Origin: an uncultured Bacteroidota bacterium
GTDB taxonomy: Bacteria > Bacteroidota > Bacteroidia > Chitinophagales > Chitinophagaceae
DNA: 64,000 bases
Assembly: GCA_903905065.1 (NCBI GenBank)
Contig: CAIVEW010000089.1
Coordinates: forward strand, 62,001-126,000
Direction of reading: 5' to 3'
Made by a program: the position numbers and the translations under genes. This document shows, piece by piece, positions 1-10,802 of the stretch. The stretch's first letter is position 1, and every line of letters begins with the position of its first letter. The notes under the pieces are model-generated. The model was not told the origin of the DNA and did not search any database. It saw only the letters and a list, made by a program, of their open reading frames with translations.

Positions 1-1
1 G

Positions 2-769
2 TTCAACGCAGGGCGGGGCTCTGTATTTACCAAGAAAGGGCTGAACGAAATGGATGCTGCACTTATGGACGGCAGCAACCTTGCTGCCGGTGCTGTGGCA
101 GGTGTGCGCAACATAAAGAATCCTATAGTGCTTGCAAAAGAAGTGATGCTGCACTCTGGGCATGTGTTTCTCAGTGGCAGCGGGGCCGGCGAATTTGCAC
201 TCAGCCAGGGAATAGAAATGGCGCCGGATGAATATTTCTTCAACGAATCCCGCTACGATCAGTGGCTGGAGATACGCCATACCAACTACACGCAACTGGA
301 TCATAAAGCCGACAATCTGAAAGGGCATAGCATACCAAATGCCGGTGAGAAATTCGGCACAGTGGGTGCGGTAGCCTGCGATCAACATGGCAATATAGCA
401 GCGGGCACATCTACCGGGGGGATGACCAACAAACGATTTGGCCGCATAGGTGATAGCCCGGTGATAGGCGCCGGCACTTATGCCAACAACGCGACCTGCG
501 CTATCTCCTGCACAGGACATGGAGAGCCGTTTCTACGGGCTGTAGTCGCACATGATATTTCGTGCCTTATGGAATACAAAGGGCTCTCCTTACAAGATGC
601 CTGCAACACGGTGATAAAAGACAAGCTCGTGAAGATAGGCGGCGAGGGCGGCCTGATTGCCGTAGACGCAAAGGGGAATTATACTTTCTGTATTAACTCT
701 GCGGGGATGTACAGGGGAATGAGGAATAGTGAGGGTAAGGAGTTGGTGGCGTTTTATGGTCATTACTAA
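2..769 (+). CDS. Isoaspartyl peptidase / L-asparaginase (Ntn-hydrolase), 5'-truncated by window start
   Basis: Reading frame is open upstream of the listed ATG (FNAGRGSVFTKKGLNEMDAALMDG...); GTVGAVACDQHGNIAAGTSTGG motif around the nucleophile Thr. Confidence 0.93.
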   Translation, partial: FNAGRGSVFTKKGLNEMDAALMDGSNLAAGAVAGVRNIKNPIVLAKEVMLHSGHVFLSGSGAGEFALSQGIEMAPDEYFFNESRYDQWLEIRHTNYTQLDHKADNLKGHSIPNAGEKFGTVGAVACDQHGNIAAGTSTGGMTNKRFGRIGDSPVIGAGTYANNATCAISCTGHGEPFLRAVVAHDISCLMEYKGLSLQDACNTVIKDKLVKIGGEGGLIAVDAKGNYTFCINSAGMYRGMRNSEGKELVAFYGHY

Positions 770-1060
770 GATTTTTAGGATGGGAAGATTTTAGGTTGCA
801 TGAGTATGTGTTAATAAACATCTGCTAATAAGAAAAAATAATTTTAAGCGCCCTACCAATAATACCAAGAGAAAATTTCTTGCGCTTAAACTTGCAGCAG
901 AGTCAAAATTGGTAACGAAGGAATCAATGAAAGTATTGAAGGAATTTGAGGATATTGATCTTGATGAAAAGAAGGTGTCTTTTTCTGCGCTTTCTATTGA
1001 TACCAAACGGTTTAAATTTAACCGGGATGAAGCAAATGAAAGGTAAGTTTTTACCCGAAA

Positions 1061-1567
1061 TTATTTCAATACAAGATAAAGAAAATAGGACAACGAATAC
1101 GCAACGAAATTTGCGGTGATACTGTATTTTAACGCGAGTTTATAGTTTCTTTCTCCCTTAGTCATCAACAAATAGAATAACGGAAATTCAATTACCAATG
1201 AAGTTATGAAAATAACTGAGAAATAGGCTAACAGGTAAAGGTTGAAGTCATCTGCAAAGAAAAGACGCTCACCGTACATATTGATATCCAATTTTAAAGC
1301 AATAAAAGTAGCTACGATGTACGAAACGGTAAAAGACAGATAATTGCAAGGAATAACAGCGACAAGGCTTAACGGTTTTTTGAATAATTTTTTGATCGTT
1401 AACCATTTTACCAAACCGAAAATTAGGCTTCCAATTGTCAAGTGCACATATAAAAAAACAGGCAAACCAGACATGTAGTGACCTTCAAAATAACCTTTCA
1501 TGTATGGGGCTGCATCAACTGAATAACAGCACAACACCGAAGCCATTGCAAGAAATACTTTTCTCAT
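1061..1567 (-). CDS. Hypothetical multi-pass membrane protein
   Basis: 168-aa ORF, N-terminal signal-like segment and several hydrophobic helices. Confidence 0.6.
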   Translation of the reverse strand: MRKVFLAMASVLCCYSVDAAPYMKGYFEGHYMSGLPVFLYVHLTIGSLIFGLVKWLTIKKLFKKPLSLVAVIPCNYLSFTVSYIVATFIALKLDINMYGERLFFADDFNLYLLAYFSVIFITSLVIEFPLFYLLMTKGERNYKLALKYSITANFVAYSLSYFLYLVLK

Positions 1568-1594
1568 TAAACGTTGTTCAAATTTTCTAAAACA

Positions 1595-2392
1595 CTATGG
1601 CCGCACAATCAAACTCTTTACACTCGAAGTATGTGCACTAAAATAGCCTAGCGCACCGCCGGTGAGATTGGTGAGGGGGTTTGCTGGTGTGGCCGAGTTT
1701 TGGTTATTGGTTTGCTGCAGTGTTGAGTAATATTGATATACGCTGGAGTCGATACATTCCAGATATACGGCTACGCTGTCCCCAGGACTTAACTGGTCGC
1801 CACCAATTGGCTGATTTACAACCCGTCCGTTAATAAGTGCATCATTGCGCACAATCACATTGTCCGATGCCGTATCGTTCTTATACTCCATGAAATGATA
1901 ATAGTGGTAGTGAACTCCTACCAGCGCCGGATCTGTATACACCGGCACCAGTTGTGGATGCGAGCCGCCAAACGGAGATGGTTTTGTATACAGACTATCC
2001 AATGTCACCAACGGAGGCATGGTTGAGGTTGCAGTGAATACATTATTAGCTGCGTTCACATAGAGCTTGTAGGTATGGCCGGGTGTACCCACAAGTACAT
2101 GAGTAGTATAGTTACCGGGCAACGTCTCTGCAAGCGTATCTGTAACGCCAGCCGTTGCGTCTGTGATCACCACCATAGCTCCACTAACGGCTGGGAATAT
2201 GTTATCCTGGTCGAAGTTGATGGTTTTGGTAATAGTAACGGTATATGTGCCCGCAACATCGGTAACATTTCCTTGCACCACATAGCGCGCTAATGATGAA
2301 TTGAGGTCTACTTTGATCACCTTTTTGCAGGCACTAAACGCGGCAAGCAGCACTATCAGCAAGAAGAAATTTGTTGTTTTATGTAAACTCAT
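1595..2392 (-). CDS. DUF4249-like lipoprotein
   Basis: Start chosen at MSLHKTTNFFLLIVLLAAFSACKK (lipobox), just downstream of a TonB-dependent receptor as is typical for this family. Confidence 0.75.
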   Translation of the reverse strand: MSLHKTTNFFLLIVLLAAFSACKKVIKVDLNSSLARYVVQGNVTDVAGTYTVTITKTINFDQDNIFPAVSGAMVVITDATAGVTDTLAETLPGNYTTHVLVGTPGHTYKLYVNAANNVFTATSTMPPLVTLDSLYTKPSPFGGSHPQLVPVYTDPALVGVHYHYYHFMEYKNDTASDNVIVRNDALINGRVVNQPIGGDQLSPGDSVAVYLECIDSSVYQYYSTLQQTNNQNSATPANPLTNLTGGALGYFSAHTSSVKSLIVRP

Positions 2393-2396
2393 TTTC

Positions 2397-4712
2397 TTAG
2401 AATTTAAAGTTGTAGGATATAGATGGAACCCAGCGAAACAGAGAATATTGCACGGCCTGCGTTTTGCTGGCATCATTGGGGTCCTGTCGAAAATTAATGA
2501 TGTAAGGATTTTCCCTGCCATATGCGTTGTACAGGCTATACACCAGTTCTGATGTATATTTTTTGTGCGGCTTCAGCTGCTTCGTGAAGCTCAGGTCAAG
2601 ACGGTTGTAGTTGGGCATGCGGTAGCCATCGCGGCTTGTATAATAAAATACGGTCTGGCCGTTGACTTCATACTTTCCACTTGGGAACGTGGCCGCACCG
2701 CCCGTATAAAAAACAAAGTCGGATGAGACAGTCCATTTTTTGTTCAGTTTATAAATACCAACCACGGAGAAATCATGCGTATGGTCCTGCCGGGACGCGT
2801 ACCAATTGTTGTTGTTCACACCGAGCATCTGTATTTCAGAACGCGACAATGTATAAGAAATCCAGCCGGTAAATTTTCCTACCTTCTTCTTAAAATAAAG
2901 CTCCAGTCCGTATGACCTGCCATCTCCATACAGCAGCTTGGAGTCAAGCGGAGTATTATCAAATACATTTGCGCCATCGCGGTAGTCGATCTGGTGCTGC
3001 ATATACTTGAAGTAAGTTTCTGCGCTCAGTTCGTAATCGTCATTTTTAAAGCTGTGGAAATAGCCCAATGTTCCCTGGTCAGCTATTTCCGGTTTTATGT
3101 TGTTATCGCTGCCTACCCATTTGTCGGTAGGATTGGTAGTAGTGGAGTTGGATATCAGGTGCATATACTGCGCGTTACGCGCATAGCCTAATTTCAGCGA
3201 CGATACATCATTTAAAGTATAGCTGGCAGAAACACGCGGCTCGGGTACAACATAGGTTTGCTCTATCTGGCCATTGCCGGCGTGTATCGTATCCCTGACT
3301 GTGCCATCCGGGTTTAGGTCATACAGGTTGGCACCCCCCATTACGGAAAATGCACTTACCCTGATTCCGTAATCAACGTTCAGCCGCGAGCTTGCTTTCC
3401 AGCTATCGGTAATATAGACAGCATTTTCAAGACTGTGGTTGTCGGGCTGGGTGGAATTGGTTATGCCGGTGCCCGTGATGTTGCCCGGCTCGATAGTATG
3501 ATAAACACTACTGAAACCGAAGCGGATAGAATTGCTGGGGTTCGCAAAATACTCCAACTCTTCTTTGAGGTTCCAGTCGCGGATTATCGACTGTATGTTT
3601 GCCGAGATACCGCCCGTGTTGATACCGATGTTATAATCATAGTCGCTATAGATCAGCGAAGTGTTGGAAAAAAGTTTGTCATTGAAGATGTGGTTCCAAC
3701 GCAGCGTACCTGTGGCGTTTCCGTAATTGAGCCCGAAGAGGCCACCAAGACCCAGATCATCCTGGCCGAAATAACCGGAGAGATATATCCTGTCTTTCTT
3801 TCCTAATTTATAATTCAGCTTGGCGTTGAGATCATAGAAATAGAGGGAGCTTTTCTTAAGAGTAGTATCGTGCGAAAGTTTCAGAAAAACGTCGGCATAA
3901 GTGCGCCGTGCGGTAACAAGGAAAGATCCCTCGTCCTTTTGTATTGGGCCTTCCACTTCCAGCTTAGAAGCGATGAGGCCTATGCCCCCGCTAACGTGGT
4001 AACTCTGATCGTTGCCATCATTCATTTTTACATCTAGTACCGACGAAAGGCGGCCACCAAACTGCGCCGGTGCCGTGCCTTTATACAACGTTACATCCTT
4101 TATAGCGTCCGAATTGAATGTAGAGAAGAAACCCAGCAGATGCGAAGGATTATACACAACAGCATCATCAAGCAATATCAGGTTTTGGTCGGCAGCGCCA
4201 CCACGCACATAAAATCCACTGTTGCCGTCGCTCACAGATTGCACGCCGGGGAGCAATTGTATCGTTTTTAGTACATCACGCTCTCCGAATATTACAGGAA
4301 CCGCATTGATCTCTTTAATATCCAGCTTCTCCATACCCATTTGTGCGGAGGTTACCATGTTCACCTTGCTGCTGATGGTCACCGCATTCAGTTGTGTTTC
4401 CTCGGGGACAAGAGCCACATCGAAACCTGATTTTTTGTCAGGAGAAACCTGCAGCTCCTGTTGTTTGTAACCAACGTACTCCACCAGCAATTTGTATGTG
4501 CCTGCCGGGAGGGTAAGTGAATAAAATCCGTATTCATTTGTAGCCGTTCCAATTGCGGGTTTATCTGCAACTTTTACGGTAGCGCCAATGAGTGCCTCAC
4601 CTGTTTTTTTGTCTTTTATGGTACCGCTGATGCTGAATTTAGTTTGTGCTTTAAGTGCACCTGGCAGCAGCAGCACCATAAGGGCAATTACGATCTTGAT
4701 CGGATTATTCAT
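2397..4712 (-). CDS. TonB-dependent receptor with carboxypeptidase-regulatory-like N-terminal domain
   Basis: SGTIKDKKTGEALIGATV..., plug domain (VPVIFGERDVLKTIQLLPGV...GFYVRGGAADQNLILLDDAVVYNPSH), long beta-barrel. Confidence 0.93.
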   Translation of the reverse strand: MNNPIKIVIALMVLLLPGALKAQTKFSISGTIKDKKTGEALIGATVKVADKPAIGTATNEYGFYSLTLPAGTYKLLVEYVGYKQQELQVSPDKKSGFDVALVPEETQLNAVTISSKVNMVTSAQMGMEKLDIKEINAVPVIFGERDVLKTIQLLPGVQSVSDGNSGFYVRGGAADQNLILLDDAVVYNPSHLLGFFSTFNSDAIKDVTLYKGTAPAQFGGRLSSVLDVKMNDGNDQSYHVSGGIGLIASKLEVEGPIQKDEGSFLVTARRTYADVFLKLSHDTTLKKSSLYFYDLNAKLNYKLGKKDRIYLSGYFGQDDLGLGGLFGLNYGNATGTLRWNHIFNDKLFSNTSLIYSDYDYNIGINTGGISANIQSIIRDWNLKEELEYFANPSNSIRFGFSSVYHTIEPGNITGTGITNSTQPDNHSLENAVYITDSWKASSRLNVDYGIRVSAFSVMGGANLYDLNPDGTVRDTIHAGNGQIEQTYVVPEPRVSASYTLNDVSSLKLGYARNAQYMHLISNSTTTNPTDKWVGSDNNIKPEIADQGTLGYFHSFKNDDYELSAETYFKYMQHQIDYRDGANVFDNTPLDSKLLYGDGRSYGLELYFKKKVGKFTGWISYTLSRSEIQMLGVNNNNWYASRQDHTHDFSVVGIYKLNKKWTVSSDFVFYTGGAATFPSGKYEVNGQTVFYYTSRDGYRMPNYNRLDLSFTKQLKPHKKYTSELVYSLYNAYGRENPYIINFRQDPNDASKTQAVQYSLFRWVPSISYNFKF

Positions 4713-4952
4713 GCTGAATATCTCTTTATCTCTTTAAAATGATTGTAATGAGTGCGTTAAAACTGTTTTTTATCTAACTATCTAAGTGGAAAGAGCCGCA
4801 AATCTATCGCAGATGTGTTAGAATAAACTGAAATCCGTAGTGCTGGCTAAAAGTTTGAGACGGAATTAACAAATAGTATTAAGATTCTCACCATAACCCT
4901 GATTATTAGAGCTACCTTACACGATTATCTTTTTCATCGAAAAAATAACATC

Positions 4953-5384
4953 ATGCTGCACTTTGTAGAAAACGTAGACCAGATCATTGAGAACATCAGG
5001 ACCATGGAACAATACCTGAACTCAGATAATAAAGCTGAAAAGGAGTTCGCTCGGGACCTGGTAAAAAAAGGACGGTCTATGCTCGTATATAAAGTAAACG
5101 GCGAGAATCACTTTGCACCGGGTCGTTTTCTGGGTTTCAAAAAGAACTCAATGGCAGCCTATCAGGAAGATGAAAAAAGGGAAAGCCGCGATACCAGCCC
5201 CACCATGCAATCTTTAATGGGCAAACCATTTTCTCATGCCGTTATAGAAAAAGAATTTGCCGAATATGCCAATAGCTTCAGGGGAAACACCTTGAAAAGC
5301 AAACGCAAATACTGGCGCGTGAGGAATGATGAGAATAAGTATTTTGAGCTGAACAGTCCAGCTTTGGTTGCCGCTACCGAATAG
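4953..5384 (+). CDS. Hypothetical protein
   Basis: 143-aa ORF in an otherwise empty interval, soluble composition. Confidence 0.6.
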   Translation: MLHFVENVDQIIENIRTMEQYLNSDNKAEKEFARDLVKKGRSMLVYKVNGENHFAPGRFLGFKKNSMAAYQEDEKRESRDTSPTMQSLMGKPFSHAVIEKEFAEYANSFRGNTLKSKRKYWRVRNDENKYFELNSPALVAATE

Positions 5385-5501
5385 TTAATGTTTTGAGCGA
5401 CTACGTTTTAAGCAAACAATCTTCCTTTTCTTCTGGCTTAATCATCCTAAATTTGCTGAGACCATCCATTGTTGAAGCAATGGTGGTTGGGAGAGCAATT
5501 T

Positions 5502-8405
5502 ATGGCAGAGAAGAAAGCAGCAGTTGTAAAAGACGCTAAGAAAAAAGAACCGGTTGTAAAAATCAAGGCAGCCAAGCACATAGAAGGAATATCCGCACCA
5601 GAAGTAGAACATCACACCAATGGCGATAGTCGCCTGGCGCACAGAAGTGATGTGATCTTCATTAAGGGTGCGCGCATGCACAATCTTAAGAATGTAGATG
5701 TAGCCATTCCAAGAAATAAATTTGTAGTAGTTACGGGCGTGAGCGGCAGTGGCAAATCGTCGCTGACTATGGATACGCTTTTTGCCGAAGGCCAGCGGCG
5801 CTATGCAGAGAGCCTCAGCGCATATGCCCGCCAGTTCCTGATGCGGATGGACAAGCCTGATGTGGACTATATTCATGGCATATGCCCCGCAATAGCCATA
5901 GAACAAAAGGTAACTACCCGCACCCCGCGAAGCACTGTAGGCAGTATGACGGAGATCTACGATTATCTGCGGCTGCTGTTTGCACGAATCGGCAAAACGT
6001 ACTCACCAGTTAGCGGAAGGGAAGTGAAGAAGGATACGGTGACAGATGTGGTGGAATTCGTAAAAACGTTACCGGTAGGAGCAAAGGTACAGTTCATAGT
6101 GCCGCTGGTGATGCGCTACAAACGCAGCCTGGAGGAAGAACTGAACATCCTGATGCAAAAAGGTTTCAGCCGTATCTACGTACCCAAAGTAGATGAAAAG
6201 CCAATACGTATAGAAGATGTGCTGAGTGGTGATGTGAAGCTGGGGAAAGTAAAAGCCAACCTGCTCATAGACCGCATTGTTGTTAAGGAACAATTTGACG
6301 AGGATGACCTGCACCGGCTTGCGGATAGCATACAGACGGCCTTTTACGAGAGCGAAGGTGAGTGCCTGGTAGAAGTGGACGGAAAGAAAATACACACATT
6401 CAATAACCGGTTTGAAGCAGACGGGATCCTGTTTGATGAGCCTACGCCTAACCTGTTTTCATTCAACAATCCTTTTGGCGCATGTCCTACCTGCGAGGGT
6501 TTCGGGCAGGTACTGGGAATAGATGAAGGACTGGTGATACCCGATGGCCGGCTGAGTGTGTATGAAGGCGCGGTGGTGTGCTGGAGGGGAGAAAAAATGA
6601 GCGAATGGCAGAAGGAATTTATTAAGGCGTCTGCGAAATACGATTTCCCGATACACAAAGCTGTGGCCGACCTTTCAGACGCGGAACATAAACTCCTTTG
6701 GGAAGGCAATGATAAAGTAAGCGGCATCCGGGATTTCTTTACCATGGTAGAGCAAAACCTCTACAAGGTGCAATACCGTGTGATGCAAGCGCGTTACCGG
6801 GGCCGCACCACTTGTCCCACCTGCAATGGAACGCGATTAAGGAAAGAGGCGATTTACGTGAAAGTCAATGGCGCGACGATCGCAGACCTCATGTTCCGAC
6901 CAGCAGATGAGCTATATGAATGGCTGCAGCAAATAAAACTAAATGAGAACGACACGGCCATCGCAAAACGTATAATGACCGAGGTGAACCAGCGCATGAA
7001 AACATTGCTGGATGTGGGCCTTGGGTATCTTTCATTGAGCCGGCTTGCAAATACACTTTCGGGTGGAGAGAGCCAGCGTATACAGCTTACTAAATTTCTG
7101 GGCAGCAACCTTACCGACTCACTCTATATACTAGACGAGCCGAGCATAGGTCTGCACAGCCGGGACACGGAGCGGCTGATAGGCGTACTGAAAACTTTGC
7201 GCGACCTGGGTAATACCGTAGTAGTTGTAGAGCATGATGAAATGATGATGCGCCATGCCGACTATATTATCGATATGGGGCCGCTGGCCAGCCACCTCGG
7301 TGGCGAAGTTGTGGCAACAGGAACATACAAAGAACTGATAGCCGACAAAAAAAGCCTTACCGGCAAATACCTGAGCGGCGAACTGAAGATAGAACCGCAT
7401 GCGGTAAGCCGAAAGCCCCGCGGACATATTAGAATTGAAGGCTGTAAGCAAAATAACTTAAAGAATATTGACGTTGATTTCCCGCTGAACGTGCTGTGCG
7501 TGGTAACTGGAGTAAGTGGGAGCGGCAAGACCACGTTGGTTAAACAAACGCTATACCCTGCCCTACTGAAGCATTACGGAGAAGGGGCAGACCGGCCCGG
7601 CATATTCAGGAACCTGACCGGCGACCTTAAAAGCATCACGCACATCGAGCATGTGGATCAAAACCCTATAGGTAAGTCATCGCGCAGTAACCCGGTTACC
7701 TACATAAAGGCGTATGACGAGATCAGGAAGCTATATGCGAAACAACCGATAGCGAAAGTGCGCGGCTTTGTGGAAAAGCATTTTTCGTTCAACACGGACG
7801 GTGGCCGCTGCGATACCTGCAAAGGCGAGGGAGAGGTAATCGTGGAGATGCAGTTCCTGGCAGATGTGCACTTACTATGTGAGGTGTGTAAAGGGAAACG
7901 TTTTAAAGAAGAAGTGCTGGAAGTGACTTATCGCGGCAAGAGCATTTATGATGTACTGGAGTTGAGTGTGGACGAAGCCATTGAGTTCTTTGCCGATGAA
8001 AAGAAATTGGCAGGGGCGTTGCAACCGCTCAGCGATGTGGGCCTCGGCTATATAAAACTTGGCCAGAGCAGCGATACCCTCAGCGGCGGCGAGGCGCAGC
8101 GTGTAAAGTTGGCATCCTTCCTGGGCAAGGGCAACCAGAAGGAAAAGGTACTGTTCATTTTTGATGAACCTACTACCGGGCTCCACATGCATGACATCAA
8201 GAAGCTACTGGGCTCTTTTGATGCACTGATAGAGCAAGGCCATTCCATTATAGTAATAGAGCATAATACAGACGTTATCAAATGTGCAGATTGGGTGATA
8301 GACCTGGGCTCGGAAGGCGGTGCAGGAGGGGGGCACCTGCTCTATGAAGGCGCACCAGAGGGACTAAAGAAAGTGAAGGAGAGCTATACGGGCAAGTACA
8401 TGTAA
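5502..8405 (+). CDS. uvrA: Excinuclease ABC subunit A
   Basis: Two Walker A motifs (GVSGSGKSSL, GVSGSGKTTL), LSGGESQRIQL and LSGGEAQRVKL signatures, CxxC zinc motifs; start chosen at MAEKKAAV. Confidence 0.97.
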   Translation: MAEKKAAVVKDAKKKEPVVKIKAAKHIEGISAPEVEHHTNGDSRLAHRSDVIFIKGARMHNLKNVDVAIPRNKFVVVTGVSGSGKSSLTMDTLFAEGQRRYAESLSAYARQFLMRMDKPDVDYIHGICPAIAIEQKVTTRTPRSTVGSMTEIYDYLRLLFARIGKTYSPVSGREVKKDTVTDVVEFVKTLPVGAKVQFIVPLVMRYKRSLEEELNILMQKGFSRIYVPKVDEKPIRIEDVLSGDVKLGKVKANLLIDRIVVKEQFDEDDLHRLADSIQTAFYESEGECLVEVDGKKIHTFNNRFEADGILFDEPTPNLFSFNNPFGACPTCEGFGQVLGIDEGLVIPDGRLSVYEGAVVCWRGEKMSEWQKEFIKASAKYDFPIHKAVADLSDAEHKLLWEGNDKVSGIRDFFTMVEQNLYKVQYRVMQARYRGRTTCPTCNGTRLRKEAIYVKVNGATIADLMFRPADELYEWLQQIKLNENDTAIAKRIMTEVNQRMKTLLDVGLGYLSLSRLANTLSGGESQRIQLTKFLGSNLTDSLYILDEPSIGLHSRDTERLIGVLKTLRDLGNTVVVVEHDEMMMRHADYIIDMGPLASHLGGEVVATGTYKELIADKKSLTGKYLSGELKIEPHAVSRKPRGHIRIEGCKQNNLKNIDVDFPLNVLCVVTGVSGSGKTTLVKQTLYPALLKHYGEGADRPGIFRNLTGDLKSITHIEHVDQNPIGKSSRSNPVTYIKAYDEIRKLYAKQPIAKVRGFVEKHFSFNTDGGRCDTCKGEGEVIVEMQFLADVHLLCEVCKGKRFKEEVLEVTYRGKSIYDVLELSVDEAIEFFADEKKLAGALQPLSDVGLGYIKLGQSSDTLSGGEAQRVKLASFLGKGNQKEKVLFIFDEPTTGLHMHDIKKLLGSFDALIEQGHSIIVIEHNTDVIKCADWVIDLGSEGGAGGGHLLYEGAPEGLKKVKESYTGKYM

Positions 8406-8492
8406 TTCAAATTCAAAAGTTAAATGTCTGAATTCAAAACACCGTTGGCAACTTCAAAATCGGGAAAGTATGTATCTTTCTAAAAAAGGATC

Positions 8493-8894
8493 ATGAAAAA
8501 AATACCGCTGTTGCTCGCATTTTTGTTTTCATTTGCTTTCGCGAATTCCTTTGGGCAGGTACCTACCGTTACGCTAGGTAATATTCCCGCAAATGCAAAA
8601 AAGGATGGAAAAATGGTGCCCGTTTACACAACAAGTGACCGGATAATACAGGCTGGTAAATTAAAACCCGGCAATCCCTCAGATAAAATAGAAAGCTATC
8701 TCTTTTCGGTAGCAACCGGCTCTGAGATGTGGGGGCCATTTGAAGGGAAAGGCGCTCAACTATCCGACAAAATGATTAGTCGCTTAAAGGAAACAAAAGG
8801 CCCTGGCGTATTGGTATTTTTTGATGACATAAAAGTGAAACAAGGAGGCGTGGTGAAGATGGCGCGTCCTTTGTCTTTTAAATACGACCAATAA
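8493..8894 (+). CDS. Small secreted protein resembling a GldM C-terminal domain
   Basis: Signal peptide; 'GPFEGKGAQLSDKMISRLKETKGPGVLVFFDDIKVKQGG...' pattern shared with the next ORF and with 17795-18478. Confidence 0.6.
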   Translation: MKKIPLLLAFLFSFAFANSFGQVPTVTLGNIPANAKKDGKMVPVYTTSDRIIQAGKLKPGNPSDKIESYLFSVATGSEMWGPFEGKGAQLSDKMISRLKETKGPGVLVFFDDIKVKQGGVVKMARPLSFKYDQ

Positions 8895-8938
8895 ATACCA
8901 AGCCGAAACTTTATACTTTTGTACTAAACAGATAATTC

Positions 8939-9340
8939 ATGAAAAAGAGCCTGTTACTCGCTTTACTTTTATTGCCTGCGGTGATATCCTTCGGACAGCA
9001 TAAGAAAAACAGCGAAACCGTGGAGGGCAAGTACCCGGTGGTATGGATGGGAAACGTAAGGACGTACTACACCTGCCGGGATTCTATATTAGTAAACCCA
9101 ATGCTGGTAACAGATTCAGTAGGTTGCAAGGTTTCCGGTTTCACCATATCATTGATGGCGCCGGGCCATGATTTTTACGGGCCTATACATGCCAATGGCA
9201 ATGAATTCACGCAGCAGCAGAAAGACCTTGTTAAAGCATGGGATTATAAAGATGTAACACTGTATCTCCAGGACATACACCTCAACTGCCACGAGACCGA
9301 TGCGGTAGCGCATCCTTTCCAGGTGAAATTTGATCATTGA
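8939..9340 (+). CDS. Small secreted protein, paralog of 8493-8894
   Basis: Same length and layout; 'GHDFYGPIHANGNEFTQQQKDLVKAWDYKDVTLYLQDIHLN'. Confidence 0.6.
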   Translation: MKKSLLLALLLLPAVISFGQHKKNSETVEGKYPVVWMGNVRTYYTCRDSILVNPMLVTDSVGCKVSGFTISLMAPGHDFYGPIHANGNEFTQQQKDLVKAWDYKDVTLYLQDIHLNCHETDAVAHPFQVKFDH

Positions 9341-9480
9341 TCGTGGTGAAAAAGGTCCCTCGCAAAGGCGCTATGGAGCAATTCCCATATATTGTTTTTA
9401 AGATCGCCAGGCGCAAGTAAAGTGTTTTTTGCAAAGACCAGCGGTACTTTTCGAAACTACTGTAACGGCATATAATACGT

Positions 9481-9505
9481 AGAGACGTTGCACGGCAACG
9501 TCTCT
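9481..9505. repeat. Palindromic intergenic hairpin AGAGACGTTGC-acg-GCAACGTCTCT
   Basis: 11-bp perfect inverted repeat; GTAGAGACG...CGTCTCTAC-type palindromes are common dispersed elements in such genomes. Confidence 0.6.
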
Positions 9506-9536
9506 GTATCATCAAGCGAAAATATTTTCTAGCAAA

Positions 9537-10610
9537 TTATATCCCTACACGCAAGTGAGCAATATCCGCCAGGCGTTTTTCGGCTATTCGCATAGCGGCA
9601 AGCTGTGTGTGTACTTTTTCAGTCTCTGCTAGATGGAAAATATCCAGTGTGCGGTTGTATATCTTACCCACGGTGCTTAACGCACGTTCGCGGTTGTAAC
9701 CGTCCAGTTCTATACTTATGTTGATGATGCCACCAGCATTGATCAGGAAGTCGGGCACATAATGTATACCTTTCTCAACAAGCATTGGACCATGTACATT
9801 TTCATCGGCAAGCTGGTTGTTGGCAGCACCTGCTATCACCGGGCATTTCATTTTGTTGATGCTTTCGGTGTTCACAGTAGCGCCAAGAGCGCATGGTGCA
9901 TAGATATCAATATCGTGGCTGAAGATGTCGGTGTTTGGTATTACCTCAATAGCGGGATGCTTTTCTTTCGCCTGCTTCAGTTTCGCTTCGCTGATATCAC
10001 ATACCAGCACTTTAGCGCCTTCTTCCACCAGGTGACCCATGAGATACTGGCCCACATTGCCGGCACCCTGTACCAATATTTTCTTACCCGAGAGGGAATC
10101 CTTGCCCCAATGCTTTTTTGCAGCCGCCTTCATGCCCATATATACGCCATATGCAGTAAGCGGTGAAGGGTCTCCGCTGCCGCCCATATAGTCAGGCATA
10201 CCGGTAACAAACTCTGTTTCCATGCCTATATATTCCATATCGGCAGATGAAGTGTTCACGTCCTCAGCGGTAATGTACTTGCCATTCAGGCTGTTTACAA
10301 ACTTCCCATATCGGCGCCAGTAAGCTTCGTTCTTGAGTTTGTGTGCGTCGCCTATCAGTACTGCCTTTCCGCCACCCAGGTTAAGACCGCTTATTGCCGA
10401 CTTATAGGTCATACCACGGCTCAGGCGCAGGGCATCTGTTAAGGCGTGTTCGTGATTATCATAGTTCCACAAACGTGTACCACCTAGTGATGGCCCAAGC
10501 GTGGTGTTATGTATAGCGATGATTGCGTTGAGGCCTGTATGCGGGTCCTGGCAGAATACTACCTGCTCGTGCCCCATACTATGCATTTGTTCTAATACGG
10601 ATTGCTGCAT
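9537..10610 (-). CDS. Leucine / Glu-Leu-Phe-Val dehydrogenase
   Basis: GPSLGGTRLWNY, GGGKAVLIGD, NAD-binding GAGNVGQYL. Confidence 0.92.
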   Translation of the reverse strand: MQQSVLEQMHSMGHEQVVFCQDPHTGLNAIIAIHNTTLGPSLGGTRLWNYDNHEHALTDALRLSRGMTYKSAISGLNLGGGKAVLIGDAHKLKNEAYWRRYGKFVNSLNGKYITAEDVNTSSADMEYIGMETEFVTGMPDYMGGSGDPSPLTAYGVYMGMKAAAKKHWGKDSLSGKKILVQGAGNVGQYLMGHLVEEGAKVLVCDISEAKLKQAKEKHPAIEVIPNTDIFSHDIDIYAPCALGATVNTESINKMKCPVIAGAANNQLADENVHGPMLVEKGIHYVPDFLINAGGIINISIELDGYNRERALSTVGKIYNRTLDIFHLAETEKVHTQLAAMRIAEKRLADIAHLRVGI

Positions 10611-10802
10611 AATGTCTGATTTAGGGCTGCAAACTAATTAATTTGCGCGTAACTTTTATGTAGCAAAAAATGCAATATGGCACTCGGGTTTTCCAACAAC
10701 GAGCGGAAGGTTTTCTCGCAGAGACGCAAGAGCGCGACTCACTCATTATATTTTAAACGCGCAAATGGGCACACAAGGAAAAGCGCAGCCGGCTGAACTG
10801 CC

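Noticed and set aside
791-1006. Minus-strand 71-aa ORF
   Set aside because: Composition is low-complexity and the opposite strand looks more protein-like.
5442-8281. Minus-strand ORFs under uvrA
   Set aside because: Antisense shadows of a well-supported CDS.
9481-9505. GAGACGTTGC palindrome as a novel regulator site
   Set aside because: Matches a widespread class of dispersed intergenic palindromes; reported only as a repeat.
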